Shown here in pieces: positions 35,484 to 44,343 of a stretch of 64,000 bases of DNA. Position 1 is the stretch's first letter. Every line of letters begins with the position of its first letter. The notes beneath the pieces are model-generated. The model worked only from the letters and a program-made list of their open reading frames with translations, had not been told where the DNA came from and did not search any database. A program made the position numbers and the translations under genes. The DNA comes from Thermoanaerobaculia bacterium (GTDB lineage Bacteria > Acidobacteriota > Thermoanaerobaculia > Multivoradales > J023): the NCBI GenBank assembly GCA_030431255.1, contig JAUIJL010000015.1:159712-223711 (forward strand). The letters are read 5' to 3'.

Positions 35484-36938
35484 ATGCAGCTAGGAAAGCG
35501 ACTCGACATTCAAACCGGCGGCACCTTGTACCGATCCGTGGCGGATCACATCGAATCGTTGATCGACGAGGGCACCCTGGCCCCGGGATCTCGCATCCCC
35601 TCGCTGAGGCGTCTGAGCAAGCAGCTGTCCGTCAGCCTGAGCACAGTCGGCGAGGCCTATCGGTTGCTCGAGGACCGGGGTGTGATCGAAACGCGGCCTC
35701 AGTCCGGTCATTACGTCCGGCTGGTCGAGCGGTCGATTCCCGAGGAGCCGACCCGAACCGAATCTTGCGACCAACCGGCGACCGTGGATGCGGCCAAGCT
35801 GATTGAGCAATGGGTTAACGAGGCGAGCCGCCCGGGATTGGTGGTTCCCCTGGGAGCTGCGGTTCCGGGACCGGAATTCCTGCCCACGGCTCGGCTCAAT
35901 ACGCTGCTGGCCCGCGCGGTCCGACGGGATCCGATCGCCAGTCAGTCCTACGACAGCATTCCGGGCAGATACGAGCTGAGGGCGCAGATCGCACGCCGGG
36001 CCATGGATGCGGGTTGCTCCCTATCCCCGGACGACATCGTCATCACCACCGGAGCCATGGAAGCGATCAGCCTGGCGCTGAGGGTGGTCACACGACCGGG
36101 GGATACCGTGGCCATCGAGACCCCGACCTACCACGGATTCCTACAAGCGCTGGAATCTCTCCACTTGAAAGCCCTGGAGATCTCGACCGATCCCAGGGAA
36201 GGGATCTGCCTCGATCGCCTGGAAGAAACCGTTTCCGGCGGAGAAGTGGCAGCTTGCCTCTTGGTGCCGAGCTTCGGCAATCCCCTAGGGCACAACATGA
36301 GCGAGCAGCACCGTCAGGATCTCTACGAAATTCTGAGCCACGGTGACGTGCCCTTGATCGAAGACGACACCTACGGCGACCTGCCCTATGAGGATCAGCG
36401 GCCGCGGGCGATCAAAGCCTGGGATCGAGGCGGCAGGGTGCTGCTCTTATCGTCGTTCAGCAAGGCCCTGGCGCCGGGTTATCGAGTGGGTTGGATCGCG
36501 CCGGGGCGCTACATGGACGCTGTCCGCCGGGCGAAATTCAGCGCGTCCATGGCCACCGCGGTGCCGACTCAAATGGCCATTGCCGACTATTTGTCGGGCT
36601 CGGCCATGGATCGACACCTGCGCGGCTTGAGACGGAAATTCAAGGACCTGATGCGGCGCATGATCGTCGCCGTCGGCGAGTCCTTTCCCTCGGGCACCAG
36701 AGTCACGCGACCCAGCGGTGGATATGTGTTGTGGGTGGAGCTACCGGAAGGGGTCGATACTTTTCAGATTCAGGCGGAGGCGTTGAAAGAAGGTATCAGC
36801 TTCATTCCGGGGCCGATCTTCTCGCCAGCCGGCAAATATGCGAATTGCTTGCGTCTCAACGGTGCCGTGACCTGGAGCCCCGAGGTCGAGCGCGCCATCC
36901 AGCGCATCGGGAATCTGGCCGAGCACCAGCTACGGTAG
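35484..36938 (+). CDS. MocR/PdxR-type transcriptional regulator (GntR HTH plus aminotransferase fold)
   Basis: 484 aa from the ATG with GGGAG upstream; a GTG 21 nt earlier is less likely. Residues 1-75 are a GntR winged helix (GTLYRSVADHIESLIDEGTL, SRIPSLRRLSKQLSVSLSTV). Residues about 110-480 are a fold type I aminotransferase domain with VITTGAMEAISLAL, PSFGNPLGHNM, EDDTYGDLPY and the PLP Lys in LLSSFSKALAPGYRVGW. Such proteins usually sense PLP or amino compounds and do not catalyse transamination in the cell. Likely controls the divergent transporter gene. Confidence 0.92.
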   Translation: MQLGKRLDIQTGGTLYRSVADHIESLIDEGTLAPGSRIPSLRRLSKQLSVSLSTVGEAYRLLEDRGVIETRPQSGHYVRLVERSIPEEPTRTESCDQPATVDAAKLIEQWVNEASRPGLVVPLGAAVPGPEFLPTARLNTLLARAVRRDPIASQSYDSIPGRYELRAQIARRAMDAGCSLSPDDIVITTGAMEAISLALRVVTRPGDTVAIETPTYHGFLQALESLHLKALEISTDPREGICLDRLEETVSGGEVAACLLVPSFGNPLGHNMSEQHRQDLYEILSHGDVPLIEDDTYGDLPYEDQRPRAIKAWDRGGRVLLLSSFSKALAPGYRVGWIAPGRYMDAVRRAKFSASMATAVPTQMAIADYLSGSAMDRHLRGLRRKFKDLMRRMIVAVGESFPSGTRVTRPSGGYVLWVELPEGVDTFQIQAEALKEGISFIPGPIFSPAGKYANCLRLNGAVTWSPEVERAIQRIGNLAEHQLR

Positions 36939-36946
36939 GCTGCGGC

Positions 36947-38374
36947 TCAGCCTGCGGGCTCGCCGGCGGAAGCCGCGGCCGCCTCCGCAGCTCCTTCGGA
37001 GGAGCCGGCCTCAGGCTCGGCATTCTCCGCCGGTGCTTCGGGCTCAGGCTCCGGCTCGAAGCCGTCCACACAGTAGAGGGCTCTCCGGGAGCGGAAGAGC
37101 AGGCAGTCTTCCGTCGCGGCCATGGCCAAATAGGGACCGGTTTTAACCGGCAGGTGATTGGTGCCGAGCATTTTGAAGCTCGGCCGCGGCTCCCAGATGG
37201 ACACGGTGCCCCGGGCGCTCATGGCGTAGATCTTGCCGTCGCCGGCGATCATCGACGCCCGATAGGGACCGGGGGGAAGGCGCCAGCGTCGCAGGGCCTT
37301 ACCCGATTCCGCGTCCAACGCCGAGACGACCCCGCTTTCGGTGACTTGGTAGAGGGTGCCCTGGTAAATCACAGGTGAGGCGATTTCCGGCGATTGGCGG
37401 TGGACCGACCAGAGCTTTTCGGCCTTGGCTTCAGCTCCCGTGCCCGAGAGACGATAACCGGCAGTCAGGCGATCGTGAACGGCGCCGGAGGCGATGAAGA
37501 GATCGCCCACCAGGGACGAGCTGGGCACCACTTGAACCGAGGGATAGTCGATGGTCCACAGCTCGGCGCCGGTTTCCAGGTCGAAATTCTTGATCTTTGG
37601 GCTGGTGGTGACGATCACCTGCTTGGAGCCGTCGACCTCGGCGATGGTCGGCGTGACGTAGGAGCAGCAGGTTCCTTCCCATTCGGTCTTCCAAATCATC
37701 GAGCCATCGATTTTTGAAAAAGCAGCCAACCACGACTTCCAGCCGAGGTTGGCGTGGGCCGCGTCCCCGTGCTCGAGATCCCGCAGAATCAGGATCTTGT
37801 CGTCGACCAGCACCGGCGAGGTCGCCGCGCCGTATCTGCTTTGCTCGAAATATTGGGGATCGATGTTGTGATTCCAATTGATCTCGCCGTCAAAGTTGAG
37901 AGAGGCGAGATTGGGACCGAAGTAGGCGTAGATGGATTCACCGTCCGTGGCGGGGCTCGCCATGGCGAGGCTGCTGAATTGGTAGTGCAGCTTTTCCTTG
38001 GGCGCTTTAAGGATCTCGGTTTCCCACAAGATCTCTCCGTCGGCAGCGTTCAAGCCGATCACCACCCGGCTCGGATCCTCTTTTTCGTTCTCGACCTCCC
38101 GACCCGCGGCCACGAAGATGCGATCACCGCTGACGATCGGTTGGGAGATGCCGTCCGGCAACAAAGCTCGCCAGCGGATACCTTTTTCAGGGGTCCAGTG
38201 GTGGGGAAGCTTAGATTCGGCAGCGATACCCTGGCCGTCGGGGCCGCGGAATTGAGGCCAGATTCCAGCATCCTTGGGCGGCTCCGGCTCGGTAGAGCAT
38301 CCGACTCCAACTATGAGGGTTGCCAATAGCGCAATCTTACAAACCGTGGGCGACGAAGGGCGAATTAGGGTCAT
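36947..38374 (-). CDS. PQQ-like beta-propeller lipoprotein
   Basis: 475 aa from the ATG at 38372-38374, which starts a lipoprotein signal (LLATLIVGVGC lipobox, then Ser-Thr). The mature protein has repeated propeller blades of the quinoprotein type: FRGPDGQGIAAES, GLNAADGEILWETEI, SLNFDGEINWNHNI, AFSKIDGSMIWKTEW, FDLETGAELWTIDY, SALDAESGKALRRWRL. The C-terminus is a Glu/Pro/Ala-rich tail of about 45 residues. Cofactor-binding residues for PQQ are not obvious, so a structural or binding role similar to BamB-like or WD-type propellers is more likely than dehydrogenase activity. Convergent with the MocR gene. Confidence 0.83.
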   Translation of the reverse strand: MTLIRPSSPTVCKIALLATLIVGVGCSTEPEPPKDAGIWPQFRGPDGQGIAAESKLPHHWTPEKGIRWRALLPDGISQPIVSGDRIFVAAGREVENEKEDPSRVVIGLNAADGEILWETEILKAPKEKLHYQFSSLAMASPATDGESIYAYFGPNLASLNFDGEINWNHNIDPQYFEQSRYGAATSPVLVDDKILILRDLEHGDAAHANLGWKSWLAAFSKIDGSMIWKTEWEGTCCSYVTPTIAEVDGSKQVIVTTSPKIKNFDLETGAELWTIDYPSVQVVPSSSLVGDLFIASGAVHDRLTAGYRLSGTGAEAKAEKLWSVHRQSPEIASPVIYQGTLYQVTESGVVSALDAESGKALRRWRLPPGPYRASMIAGDGKIYAMSARGTVSIWEPRPSFKMLGTNHLPVKTGPYLAMAATEDCLLFRSRRALYCVDGFEPEPEPEAPAENAEPEAGSSEGAAEAAAASAGEPAG

Positions 38375-38582
38375 GACGAGCGGCTCCGGGACGGGATTGG
38401 GGCAGGGCGGGGTGTGCGCCTTCCGCGGGTCCACCGAGAAGGCGGGTGGATAGTACCATTTTCGTGATCCGTCCGGCCGGTGAGGCCGAGATCACGGGTC
38501 GATCCACGGCATCTCCGCGGGTTGGCCGCCGGTATCCGACGGCCGGGCAGCCCGAGCCCACCGTCCAGGAGCTGATCGCTCG

Positions 38583-40253
38583 TCAGATGTCGCCTGGATC
38601 GACCTCGAGACGGGTGGTGAGCTCTTGCCCCGAAGCCGGATCGAAAAGGGAGACGAAGAGCCGGTGGGGGCGCTCACGCATCTTCAACCGGGCGATGTAG
38701 ACCTCGGTGTCTCCTGGTTTGGGCTCGTCCGCCCTCTTCAACAGCAGTGGGATGACCGGGATGTCGGCACGGTCTCCGCGATCGTCGGTGACCGCTACCC
38801 GCAGCTCCACCCGCGTGGCCCAACCTTCGGGGGTCGGTAGGTGGGTAACCCGGTCGAGGGGAATCTCCACCATCAGCGGCAGCACCACCTTGCGCCAGCC
38901 GGCGTCCGTGGGCTCTCCCGGGCGAACCTTTAGCGTGCCGGCTGCGGTGGGCGGTAAGTCGAAGAGCTGAGCGCTTTCGAGACGAAGGGTCGTTTCGGTG
39001 CGGGAGGAAAGGTCTGAGAAGCTGGTGCGCATGCGAACCTTGGCCCGACGAAGGCCCGGCACTTCCACCTCGACCCGGTGGCGGGCGTCGTTGGCTCGCC
39101 AATTCGGTGTGAAGCCGATCCAATAATAGGAGCGGGTATCCTCTTCTACTTTCTCCAGGACCGCCGACGAGGCACCATCCAGCAATGCCCGACCACCGGT
39201 TTGGTGAGCGATATCCACGAGATTGCCTTCTTGGTACCACTCTCGGTCGCGGCTGACGCGCTCCGCGTATCTGGCTTCGGAGATCGATCCGTAGCTAGCG
39301 TCGGCGAATCGGGTCTCATTGCCGGCCACGTCCACGGTATAAATGGTGTATCCCAGTAAATTGGCGGTATCGATCAGCGGCGAGAACATTCGACGGCCGG
39401 GGGCGTCGGCGTAGCTCACATAGGGTTCGAAGGTGTCGCTGGTGCCGACGGCCGGCCAGCTACCGGAGAGCATGATGAGCACTTTGCGGCCTTCCGGCTG
39501 AGCGAAGGCTCGGAGCGTGGACGCGGCGGCGGCGATGACCTCTTGGGTTTCGTAGTAGGACCGGCTGCCGCGGCTCGCGAGGCCGTAGCCGCCGTAGGGG
39601 TTTCCGAGTCGTCCGAAGCGTGAGCGCGATCCGAAGTCCAGATCGTCTTCGAAACGTTGGCGGGACCGATGTCGGAGCCCCTGGCTTGGCCGATCCTCGG
39701 CCTTACGCAAGGCTTGTTGAATATCTCGGTGAGAGCGCGTCCAGCTGGTGAGGAGATCGACGGAGTCACCGCCGAAAGCCACGACCGCCATTCGATCCTC
39801 GGGGCTGAGGTGTGGCAAGTCGTCTTGCAAATTTCGGAGCACCCGGTTGCGGTACGGAGTGAGGGTGAAGACGTCGTCGATGAATACCAAATAGCTGGTG
39901 GGTACCGGCTCGCCGGGTGCGACCGCGGGAACAGCGGGCTCTTGGGGTCCCTGGGACGCCCGTACGCCCGTGCGACCTCGGATCTCGCTGAAGAATTCGA
40001 CGGGTACCGGCTCGCCGTCGACCTTGAGCACGAAGTCGTCACTGGTGAGGCCGTGGATCCGCTCACCCCGTTGCTCCACCACCACCTCCAAATTGACCAC
40101 CCGAACGTCTACCACCTCCCCAAAGAGCTCATCCGAGCCGTCATCGGATTCCGATTGAGCTGTGATGGCCCCTGCGAGGCAAAAGGTGGAGATCAGCAGC
40201 CAGGAAAAGACACGGAGAGCTCGGCGGTCCGATGGGGGTGAGGTCGTGGGCAT
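38583..40253 (-). CDS. VWFA-related protein of the acidobacterial type
   Basis: 556 aa with a signal peptide (LRVFSWLLISTFCLAGAITAQ). It has an N-terminal strand region VVNLEVVVEQRGERIHGLTSDDFVLKVDGE typical of TIGR03436, then a von Willebrand A fold: SYLVFIDDVFTL (first MIDAS-like strand, but DxSxS is not conserved), MAVVAFGGDSVDLLTSWT, KVLIMLSGSWP, and the YYWIGF strand common to this family. The C-terminal part is beta-rich. Function in Acidobacteriota is unknown; many paralogues per genome are usual. A Tyr/Gly/Arg-rich insertion lies at about residues 185-225. Confidence 0.85.
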   Translation of the reverse strand: MPTTSPPSDRRALRVFSWLLISTFCLAGAITAQSESDDGSDELFGEVVDVRVVNLEVVVEQRGERIHGLTSDDFVLKVDGEPVPVEFFSEIRGRTGVRASQGPQEPAVPAVAPGEPVPTSYLVFIDDVFTLTPYRNRVLRNLQDDLPHLSPEDRMAVVAFGGDSVDLLTSWTRSHRDIQQALRKAEDRPSQGLRHRSRQRFEDDLDFGSRSRFGRLGNPYGGYGLASRGSRSYYETQEVIAAAASTLRAFAQPEGRKVLIMLSGSWPAVGTSDTFEPYVSYADAPGRRMFSPLIDTANLLGYTIYTVDVAGNETRFADASYGSISEARYAERVSRDREWYQEGNLVDIAHQTGGRALLDGASSAVLEKVEEDTRSYYWIGFTPNWRANDARHRVEVEVPGLRRAKVRMRTSFSDLSSRTETTLRLESAQLFDLPPTAAGTLKVRPGEPTDAGWRKVVLPLMVEIPLDRVTHLPTPEGWATRVELRVAVTDDRGDRADIPVIPLLLKRADEPKPGDTEVYIARLKMRERPHRLFVSLFDPASGQELTTRLEVDPGDI

Positions 40254-40453
40254 GGTGGCGTCTCCAGGAGTTCGGTGGTGTTGCCCTGGACCGGGCGACT
40301 TGGATCTAGCCTATAAGCACGGCTCGTGCCAACTATTTGCGTGGTCGAAAGGCTGGACAGGTCGGTTCGCCCATGGACCGTATTGGATGGCCCCCGTCTT
40401 TGGATTGAGCCCGTATGAGGACCGGCTGTCCGCTGATGAGGACATTCGCTCGG

Positions 40454-40482
40454 TTGACCCGCTTGTTCCGGCGCCGTAGACT
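40454..40482 (+). promoter_or_regulatory. Promoter of the ribBA operon
   Basis: TTGACC (40454-40459), a 17-nt spacer and TAGACT (40477-40482), with a short leader of about 70 nt and AGGAG 6 nt before the ATG. The rest of 40254-40558 holds no gene and no FMN-riboswitch-like sequence. Confidence 0.6.
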
Positions 40483-40558
40483 GGACTTGGATGCTCCCGC
40501 CGTAATGGGCGCCGTTAGGACGCTGCATTACCCTGAATTGCTCACATAGGAGCCCGCT

Positions 40559-41791
40559 ATGACATCCGATTCCGCATCTCCCAAGCCTCAATTTACGCCG
40601 ATCAGTGAAGCGATCGAGCTTTTTCGTCAGGGTCAAATGATCATCATCGTCGACGATGAGGATCGCGAAAACGAAGGCGACTTGGTGGTCGCCGCCGAAA
40701 AAATCACCCCCGAAGCTATCAACTTCATGGCCAAGCACGGCCGTGGCTTGGTCTGCCTAGCCATGACCGAGCAGCGGTGTCGTGAGCTCAAGCTGCCCCT
40801 GATGGTCGATGAAGAGCAGATGACGCCTTTCGGAACCGCCTTTACCGTTTCCATCGAAGCTCGAGGCCGGGTCACCACTGGTATCTCCGCCTCCGATCGA
40901 GCGGAGACGGTTCGAGTCGCCATGGATCCGGCGACCCGACCCCAGGATCTCGCCCGACCGGGACATATTTTCCCGGTTCGCGCGCGCCCCGGTGGCGTGC
41001 TCAAGCGGGCCGGGCACACCGAGGCCTCGACGGATTTGGCCCAGCTGGCCGGTCTTCAACCAGGTGCCGTGATTTGCGAGATCATGAACGACGACGGCAG
41101 CATGGCGCGGGTTCCCGACCTGATGGAATTCGCCGAGGAGCACGACCTACCGATCATCACGGTGATGGACGTGATCCGACATCGCTTGCGTAACGAGACC
41201 CTGGTTCACCGGGTGGCGAGCCCGAAGATCTCGACCCCGTTCGGCGAGATGACGGCCCTTGGTTATCGCTCCGAGGTGACGGGCGAGGAGCACGTGGCCT
41301 TCGTCATGGGCGAAATCTCCGCCGACGAGCCGGTTCTGGTGCGAGTGCACAGCCAATGTTTGACCACCGACATCTTCGGCTCCCATTCTCGCGACGGCGG
41401 CTCTCAGCTGCACGCCGCCCTCCGGAAAATCCAAGAGGCCGGTAGAGGAGTGCTTCTTTACCTGTTGCAAGAAGGGCGCGGGATCGGCTTGATGGGCAAG
41501 CTCCAAGCCTTGGAGCTGCAAGAAAAAGGTCACGACACCGTAGAGGCCAACGAAAAGCTCGGCTTCGGCGCCGACGAGCGCAACTACGGCATCGGCTGCC
41601 AAATCTTGCGTGACGTCGGTGTCGGAAAAATGCGGCTGATGACCAGCAATCCCGGTAAGTACGTAGCGCTCAAAGGATTCGGGCTCGAGATCGTCGAACG
41701 GGTGCATTTGGAAGTCGAAATCACCGACAAGAACCGTGAATACCTCGAGGCAAAGCGCGATAAGATGGGCCATATCCTGCACATGGCCTAG
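40559..41791 (+). CDS. ribBA: 3,4-DHBP synthase with a GTP cyclohydrolase II-like domain lacking two zinc cysteines
   Basis: 410 aa. Residues 1-205 are a complete DHBP synthase domain: VDDEDRENEGDLV, TPFGTAFTVSIEA, GVLKRAGHTEASTDLA, ICEIMNDDGSMAR. Residues 206-405 match GTP cyclohydrolase II: RVHSQCLTTDIFGSHS, LLQEGRGIGLMGKLQA, DTVEANEKLGF and TSNPGKYVALKGFGLEIVERV. Of the three zinc ligands in the canonical C-(x10)-C-x-C pattern, Cys267 is kept but the other two positions are Arg278 and Gly280 (FGSHSRDGG instead of FGSHRCDCG). The cyclohydrolase activity is therefore doubtful, although the rest of the active site is well kept. The protein may supply only DHBP for riboflavin, as described for some RibBA-like proteins with an inactive second domain. 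Confidence 0.9.
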   Translation: MTSDSASPKPQFTPISEAIELFRQGQMIIIVDDEDRENEGDLVVAAEKITPEAINFMAKHGRGLVCLAMTEQRCRELKLPLMVDEEQMTPFGTAFTVSIEARGRVTTGISASDRAETVRVAMDPATRPQDLARPGHIFPVRARPGGVLKRAGHTEASTDLAQLAGLQPGAVICEIMNDDGSMARVPDLMEFAEEHDLPIITVMDVIRHRLRNETLVHRVASPKISTPFGEMTALGYRSEVTGEEHVAFVMGEISADEPVLVRVHSQCLTTDIFGSHSRDGGSQLHAALRKIQEAGRGVLLYLLQEGRGIGLMGKLQALELQEKGHDTVEANEKLGFGADERNYGIGCQILRDVGVGKMRLMTSNPGKYVALKGFGLEIVERVHLEVEITDKNREYLEAKRDKMGHILHMA

Positions 41792-41800
41792 ACCTTATAT

Positions 41801-43123
41801 ATGCTCTCTGAGCTCCCCTCTCTTTCGGCGGCATTCGGCCGTCAACGACTGACCGAGATCTTCCTCCGCGGAGTCGGAGGCGGGCTGCCCCGTGTGCCCG
41901 TAGACGCCCAGCGTTTGGCGGATGCGGCGATGGAAGCCATGAGCCCCGAGGCGTGGGCCTACATTGCCGGGGGCGCGGGGCGAGAGCGTACCGCTGCCGC
42001 CAACGAGGAAGCCTTCGACCGTTGGAAGATCTTGCCCCGCATGTTGGTCGGAGTGGAATCCTGTGACCTTTCCGTAGATGTGCTCGGGCAACGGCTGCCG
42101 TCACCCCTAGTGCTCTGTCCAATCGGCGTGCTCGAAATGGTGCATCCGTCCGCGGATTTGGCAGTGGCCCGAGCCGCCGCCGGGCTCGGGGTGCCCATGA
42201 CCTTTTCCAATCAGGCGTCCGTGCCCATGGAAAGCTGTGCCGCGGAGATGGGCTCTTGCCCGCGCTTCTTCCAGCTCTATTGGAGCACGTCCGACGAGCT
42301 CGTGGAGAGCTTCGTCGCCCGGGCGGAAACCTGTGGCTGCGCGGGTATCGTGCTGACCCTCGACACGACCCAGCTGGGCTGGAGACCGAGGGATCTCGAC
42401 CTTGCTTTTCTGCCTTTTCTCAAGGGTCAGGGCATCGCCCAATACACCAGCGACCCCGTCTTTCGCCGAAGCTTGACCGAGCCGCCGGCCGGCCCCGGCG
42501 TCGGACAGGAAGTTCGCCCGGCCATCAATCACCATTCTTTGGCGACCGCTTGGCAGCAGGTTCGCCGATTCCCGGGGACTTGGAAGGAGAAGCTTTCCGG
42601 GCTTCCGCGGGCCGCCGCCCAGCGCTTCGTGAGCACATACTCCAGGCCGTCTCTTTGTTGGGACGATCTGGCCAGGCTCCGGGAAATGACCGAGCTGCCG
42701 ATTTTGCTCAAGGGCATCCAGCATCCGGACGATGGCCGCCGCGCGATCGACGCGGGCATGAACGGCATTGTGGTCTCCAACCACGGCGGTCGCCAAATCG
42801 ACGGCGCCGTGGGCGCGTTGACGATGCTGCCCGACGTGGTCGACGCTGTGGATGGCGCGGTGCCTATTCTCTTCGACAGTGGGGTGCGGACCGGGGCTCA
42901 TGTTTTCAAAGCCCTGGCCTTGGGCGCCGATGCCGTGTGTGTGGGTCGGCCCTACGTCTACGGATTGGCCCTAGCGGGTCGGACCGGAGTAGAGGAGGTG
43001 CTGAAGAACATCCTGGCGGAGCTTCACCTCACCATGGCTTTGGCGGGATGTCGGTCGATTGCCGAGATCTCTCGCCGGTGTTTAGTGTCCGAGACGGGGC
43101 CCTTGAAGAAGGGCCGATCATGA
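41801..43123 (+). CDS. FMN-dependent alpha-hydroxy-acid oxidase, lactate 2-monooxygenase-like
   Basis: 440 aa, somewhat longer than the usual 360-390. FMN barrel landmarks: AWAYIAGGAGRERT, PLVLCPIGVLEMVHP, FFQLYWSTSDELVES, VLTLDTTQLGWRPRDLDLAFLPF, the catalytic His and substrate Arg in VVSNHGGRQIDGAVG, and ILFDSGVRTGAHVFKALALGADAVCVGRP for phosphate binding. The LGWRPRDLD segment plus the long loop around residues 200-280 point to the lactate 2-monooxygenase branch rather than glycolate oxidase. The preferred hydroxy acid is unknown. It begins 9 nt after ribBA, whose product supplies a flavin precursor, and overlaps the next gene (ATGA). Confidence 0.88.
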   Translation: MLSELPSLSAAFGRQRLTEIFLRGVGGGLPRVPVDAQRLADAAMEAMSPEAWAYIAGGAGRERTAAANEEAFDRWKILPRMLVGVESCDLSVDVLGQRLPSPLVLCPIGVLEMVHPSADLAVARAAAGLGVPMTFSNQASVPMESCAAEMGSCPRFFQLYWSTSDELVESFVARAETCGCAGIVLTLDTTQLGWRPRDLDLAFLPFLKGQGIAQYTSDPVFRRSLTEPPAGPGVGQEVRPAINHHSLATAWQQVRRFPGTWKEKLSGLPRAAAQRFVSTYSRPSLCWDDLARLREMTELPILLKGIQHPDDGRRAIDAGMNGIVVSNHGGRQIDGAVGALTMLPDVVDAVDGAVPILFDSGVRTGAHVFKALALGADAVCVGRPYVYGLALAGRTGVEEVLKNILAELHLTMALAGCRSIAEISRRCLVSETGPLKKGRS

Positions 43124-43749
43124 ACGGGGAAGGCGAAAGGCTCGATCCCAAAAGTGCCGGCGTGATCGACGACTCGCCTGGGGACGTCACCTTGCTGTTG
43201 GCCAAGGCCCGTTCGGGCTCAGAAGAGTCGATCGAGGAGCTGGTGCGCCTGGTTTACAAAGAATTGCGTAAAACCGCCTCGGCCCTGATGCGCCGCGAAC
43301 GGCAAGGCCACACCCTCTCGACCACCGACTTGGCTCACGAGGCCTACCTAAGGCTTTTCGGCTCGGAGCAGGCGTTGTCCTGGGCGGATCGCAAGGAATT
43401 CTTCATGTCCGCCGCTGTGGCCATGCGCCGGGTGTTGATCGACCACGTGCGCCGTCAAAAAGCGGGAAAGAGAATTCCCAAAGACGAGCTGGTGCCCATG
43501 CAAACAATCCTGGAGCCCGCGGTGGATCCGGGAGTGGATTTGTTGGTCTTGGATCGGGCGCTGCAGCGGTTGGCGGGAGTCAGCCCCCGCCAGGCGAGGG
43601 TCGTGGAGCTGCGCTATTTCATGGGGCTGACCGAGCCGGAAATCGCCAAGCTGTTGGGAGTCTCTTTGATGACCGTCAGCCGAGACTGGCGCATCGCTCG
43701 GCTCTGGCTGCGCAAGGAAATGCAACCCGCCTCTGATCCCGCTTCCTGA
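43120..43749 (+). CDS. ECF-like sigma factor (Sig-70_X6 / TIGR02999 type)
   Basis: 209 aa from the ATG overlapping the hydroxyacid oxidase stop; a longer frame extends upstream but is out of context. Region 2: ESIEELVRLVYKELRKTASALMRRE, TTDLAHEAYLRL and the promoter-melting stretch FFMSAAVAMRRVLIDHVRRQKAGKR. Region 4: RQARVVELRYFMGLTEPEIAKLLGVSLMTVSRDWRIARLWL. This type is abundant in Acidobacteriota and Planctomycetes, often linked to serine/threonine kinases, none of which is here. Coupling to ribBA and the oxidase gene suggests shared regulation. Confidence 0.9.
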   Translation: MNGEGERLDPKSAGVIDDSPGDVTLLLAKARSGSEESIEELVRLVYKELRKTASALMRRERQGHTLSTTDLAHEAYLRLFGSEQALSWADRKEFFMSAAVAMRRVLIDHVRRQKAGKRIPKDELVPMQTILEPAVDPGVDLLVLDRALQRLAGVSPRQARVVELRYFMGLTEPEIAKLLGVSLMTVSRDWRIARLWLRKEMQPASDPAS

Positions 43750-44013
43750 AAGTACCCGGGGCTTGCCTCGGCAGGGTGAGTCTGCCGAATGACGGCCGGC
43801 CGTGGAAAGACGCGAAATTCGAAATCTTGGGAATACTGTCCAGGGCTGACTTGTTGAAGATTTCGAATTCCGGAAGCGTGGCTGTGAGGTTCCGGTAAAA
43901 AACTGAAAAAGCGATTCTTGGTTGCGTTTCTTGGAAACAAGAAGGTCTTTGTTTTCAATATTTAAATCCTGGTTTCGACTGGCGCTCGTCCGAGGTGACT
44001 GCTAGCGGAGAGC
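43750..44013. other. Non-coding stretch between the ECF sigma gene and groESL
   Basis: No gene is visible. It contains a hairpin with arms TCGGCAG and CTGCCGA (43768-43788), and a small TTCTTG-GAAA-CAAGAA hairpin followed by GGTCTTTGTTTTC (43928-43956), which could be a weak terminator for the upstream operon. Confidence 0.4.
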
Positions 44014-44041
44014 TTGACATCACATCGAGAGATGCTAGAAT
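44014..44041 (+). promoter_or_regulatory. groESL promoter
   Basis: A perfect TTGACA (44014-44019), a 16-nt spacer and TAGAAT (44036-44041), immediately before the CIRCE element. Confidence 0.72.
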
Positions 44042-44043
44042 CA

Positions 44044-44070
44044 TTAGCAGCCGAGGGCACTGAGTGCTAA
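44044..44070 (+). promoter_or_regulatory. CIRCE element (HrcA operator)
   Basis: TTAGCAGCC, 9 nt, then GAGTGCTAA. The right arm is a perfect CIRCE half-site; the left differs from TTAGCACTC at two positions. Its position over the transcription start of groES is the classical one for HrcA heat-shock repression. hrcA itself is not in the window. Confidence 0.85.
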
Positions 44071-44180
44071 TCGCTCAGGCGACCTGAGCCCCCTTGAAAG
44101 CAAGATCCTAGAGACGATATTTCCGCCCCGGGGTCTTCCTGACTCCCACCGGCGAAACCATATTCGACGGAACCATTTCA

Positions 44181-44206
44181 GAGTGATCGACTTTTCGAGT
44201 GATCGA
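44181..44206 (+). repeat. Direct repeat in the groES leader
   Basis: GAGTGATCGA occurs twice, separated by 6 nt, within the unusually long (about 270 nt) groES 5' leader. Confidence 0.5.
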
Positions 44207-44310
44207 GTGGAGTTGAAGCTCAAATCAACCCGTAATCGCAACCGGGCTCCGCTTCCTAGATGTTTAGGTAGTCGGACCCAGCGGTGAGCTGACGCTCGCC
44301 GAGGAAAAAT

Positions 44311-44329
44311 TCGGCCTGGTTCAGGCCGA
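44311..44329 (+). promoter_or_regulatory. Hairpin abutting the groES ribosome binding site
   Basis: Arms TCGGCCTG and CAGGCCGA with a 3-nt loop end directly before GAGGAG, the groES Shine-Dalgarno. It may protect the mRNA end or affect initiation. Confidence 0.45.
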
Positions 44330-44343
44330 GAGGAGAAGAATAA

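Noticed and set aside
40483..40558. FMN riboswitch in front of ribBA
   Set aside because: The leader is only about 70 nt and has none of the conserved RFN elements.
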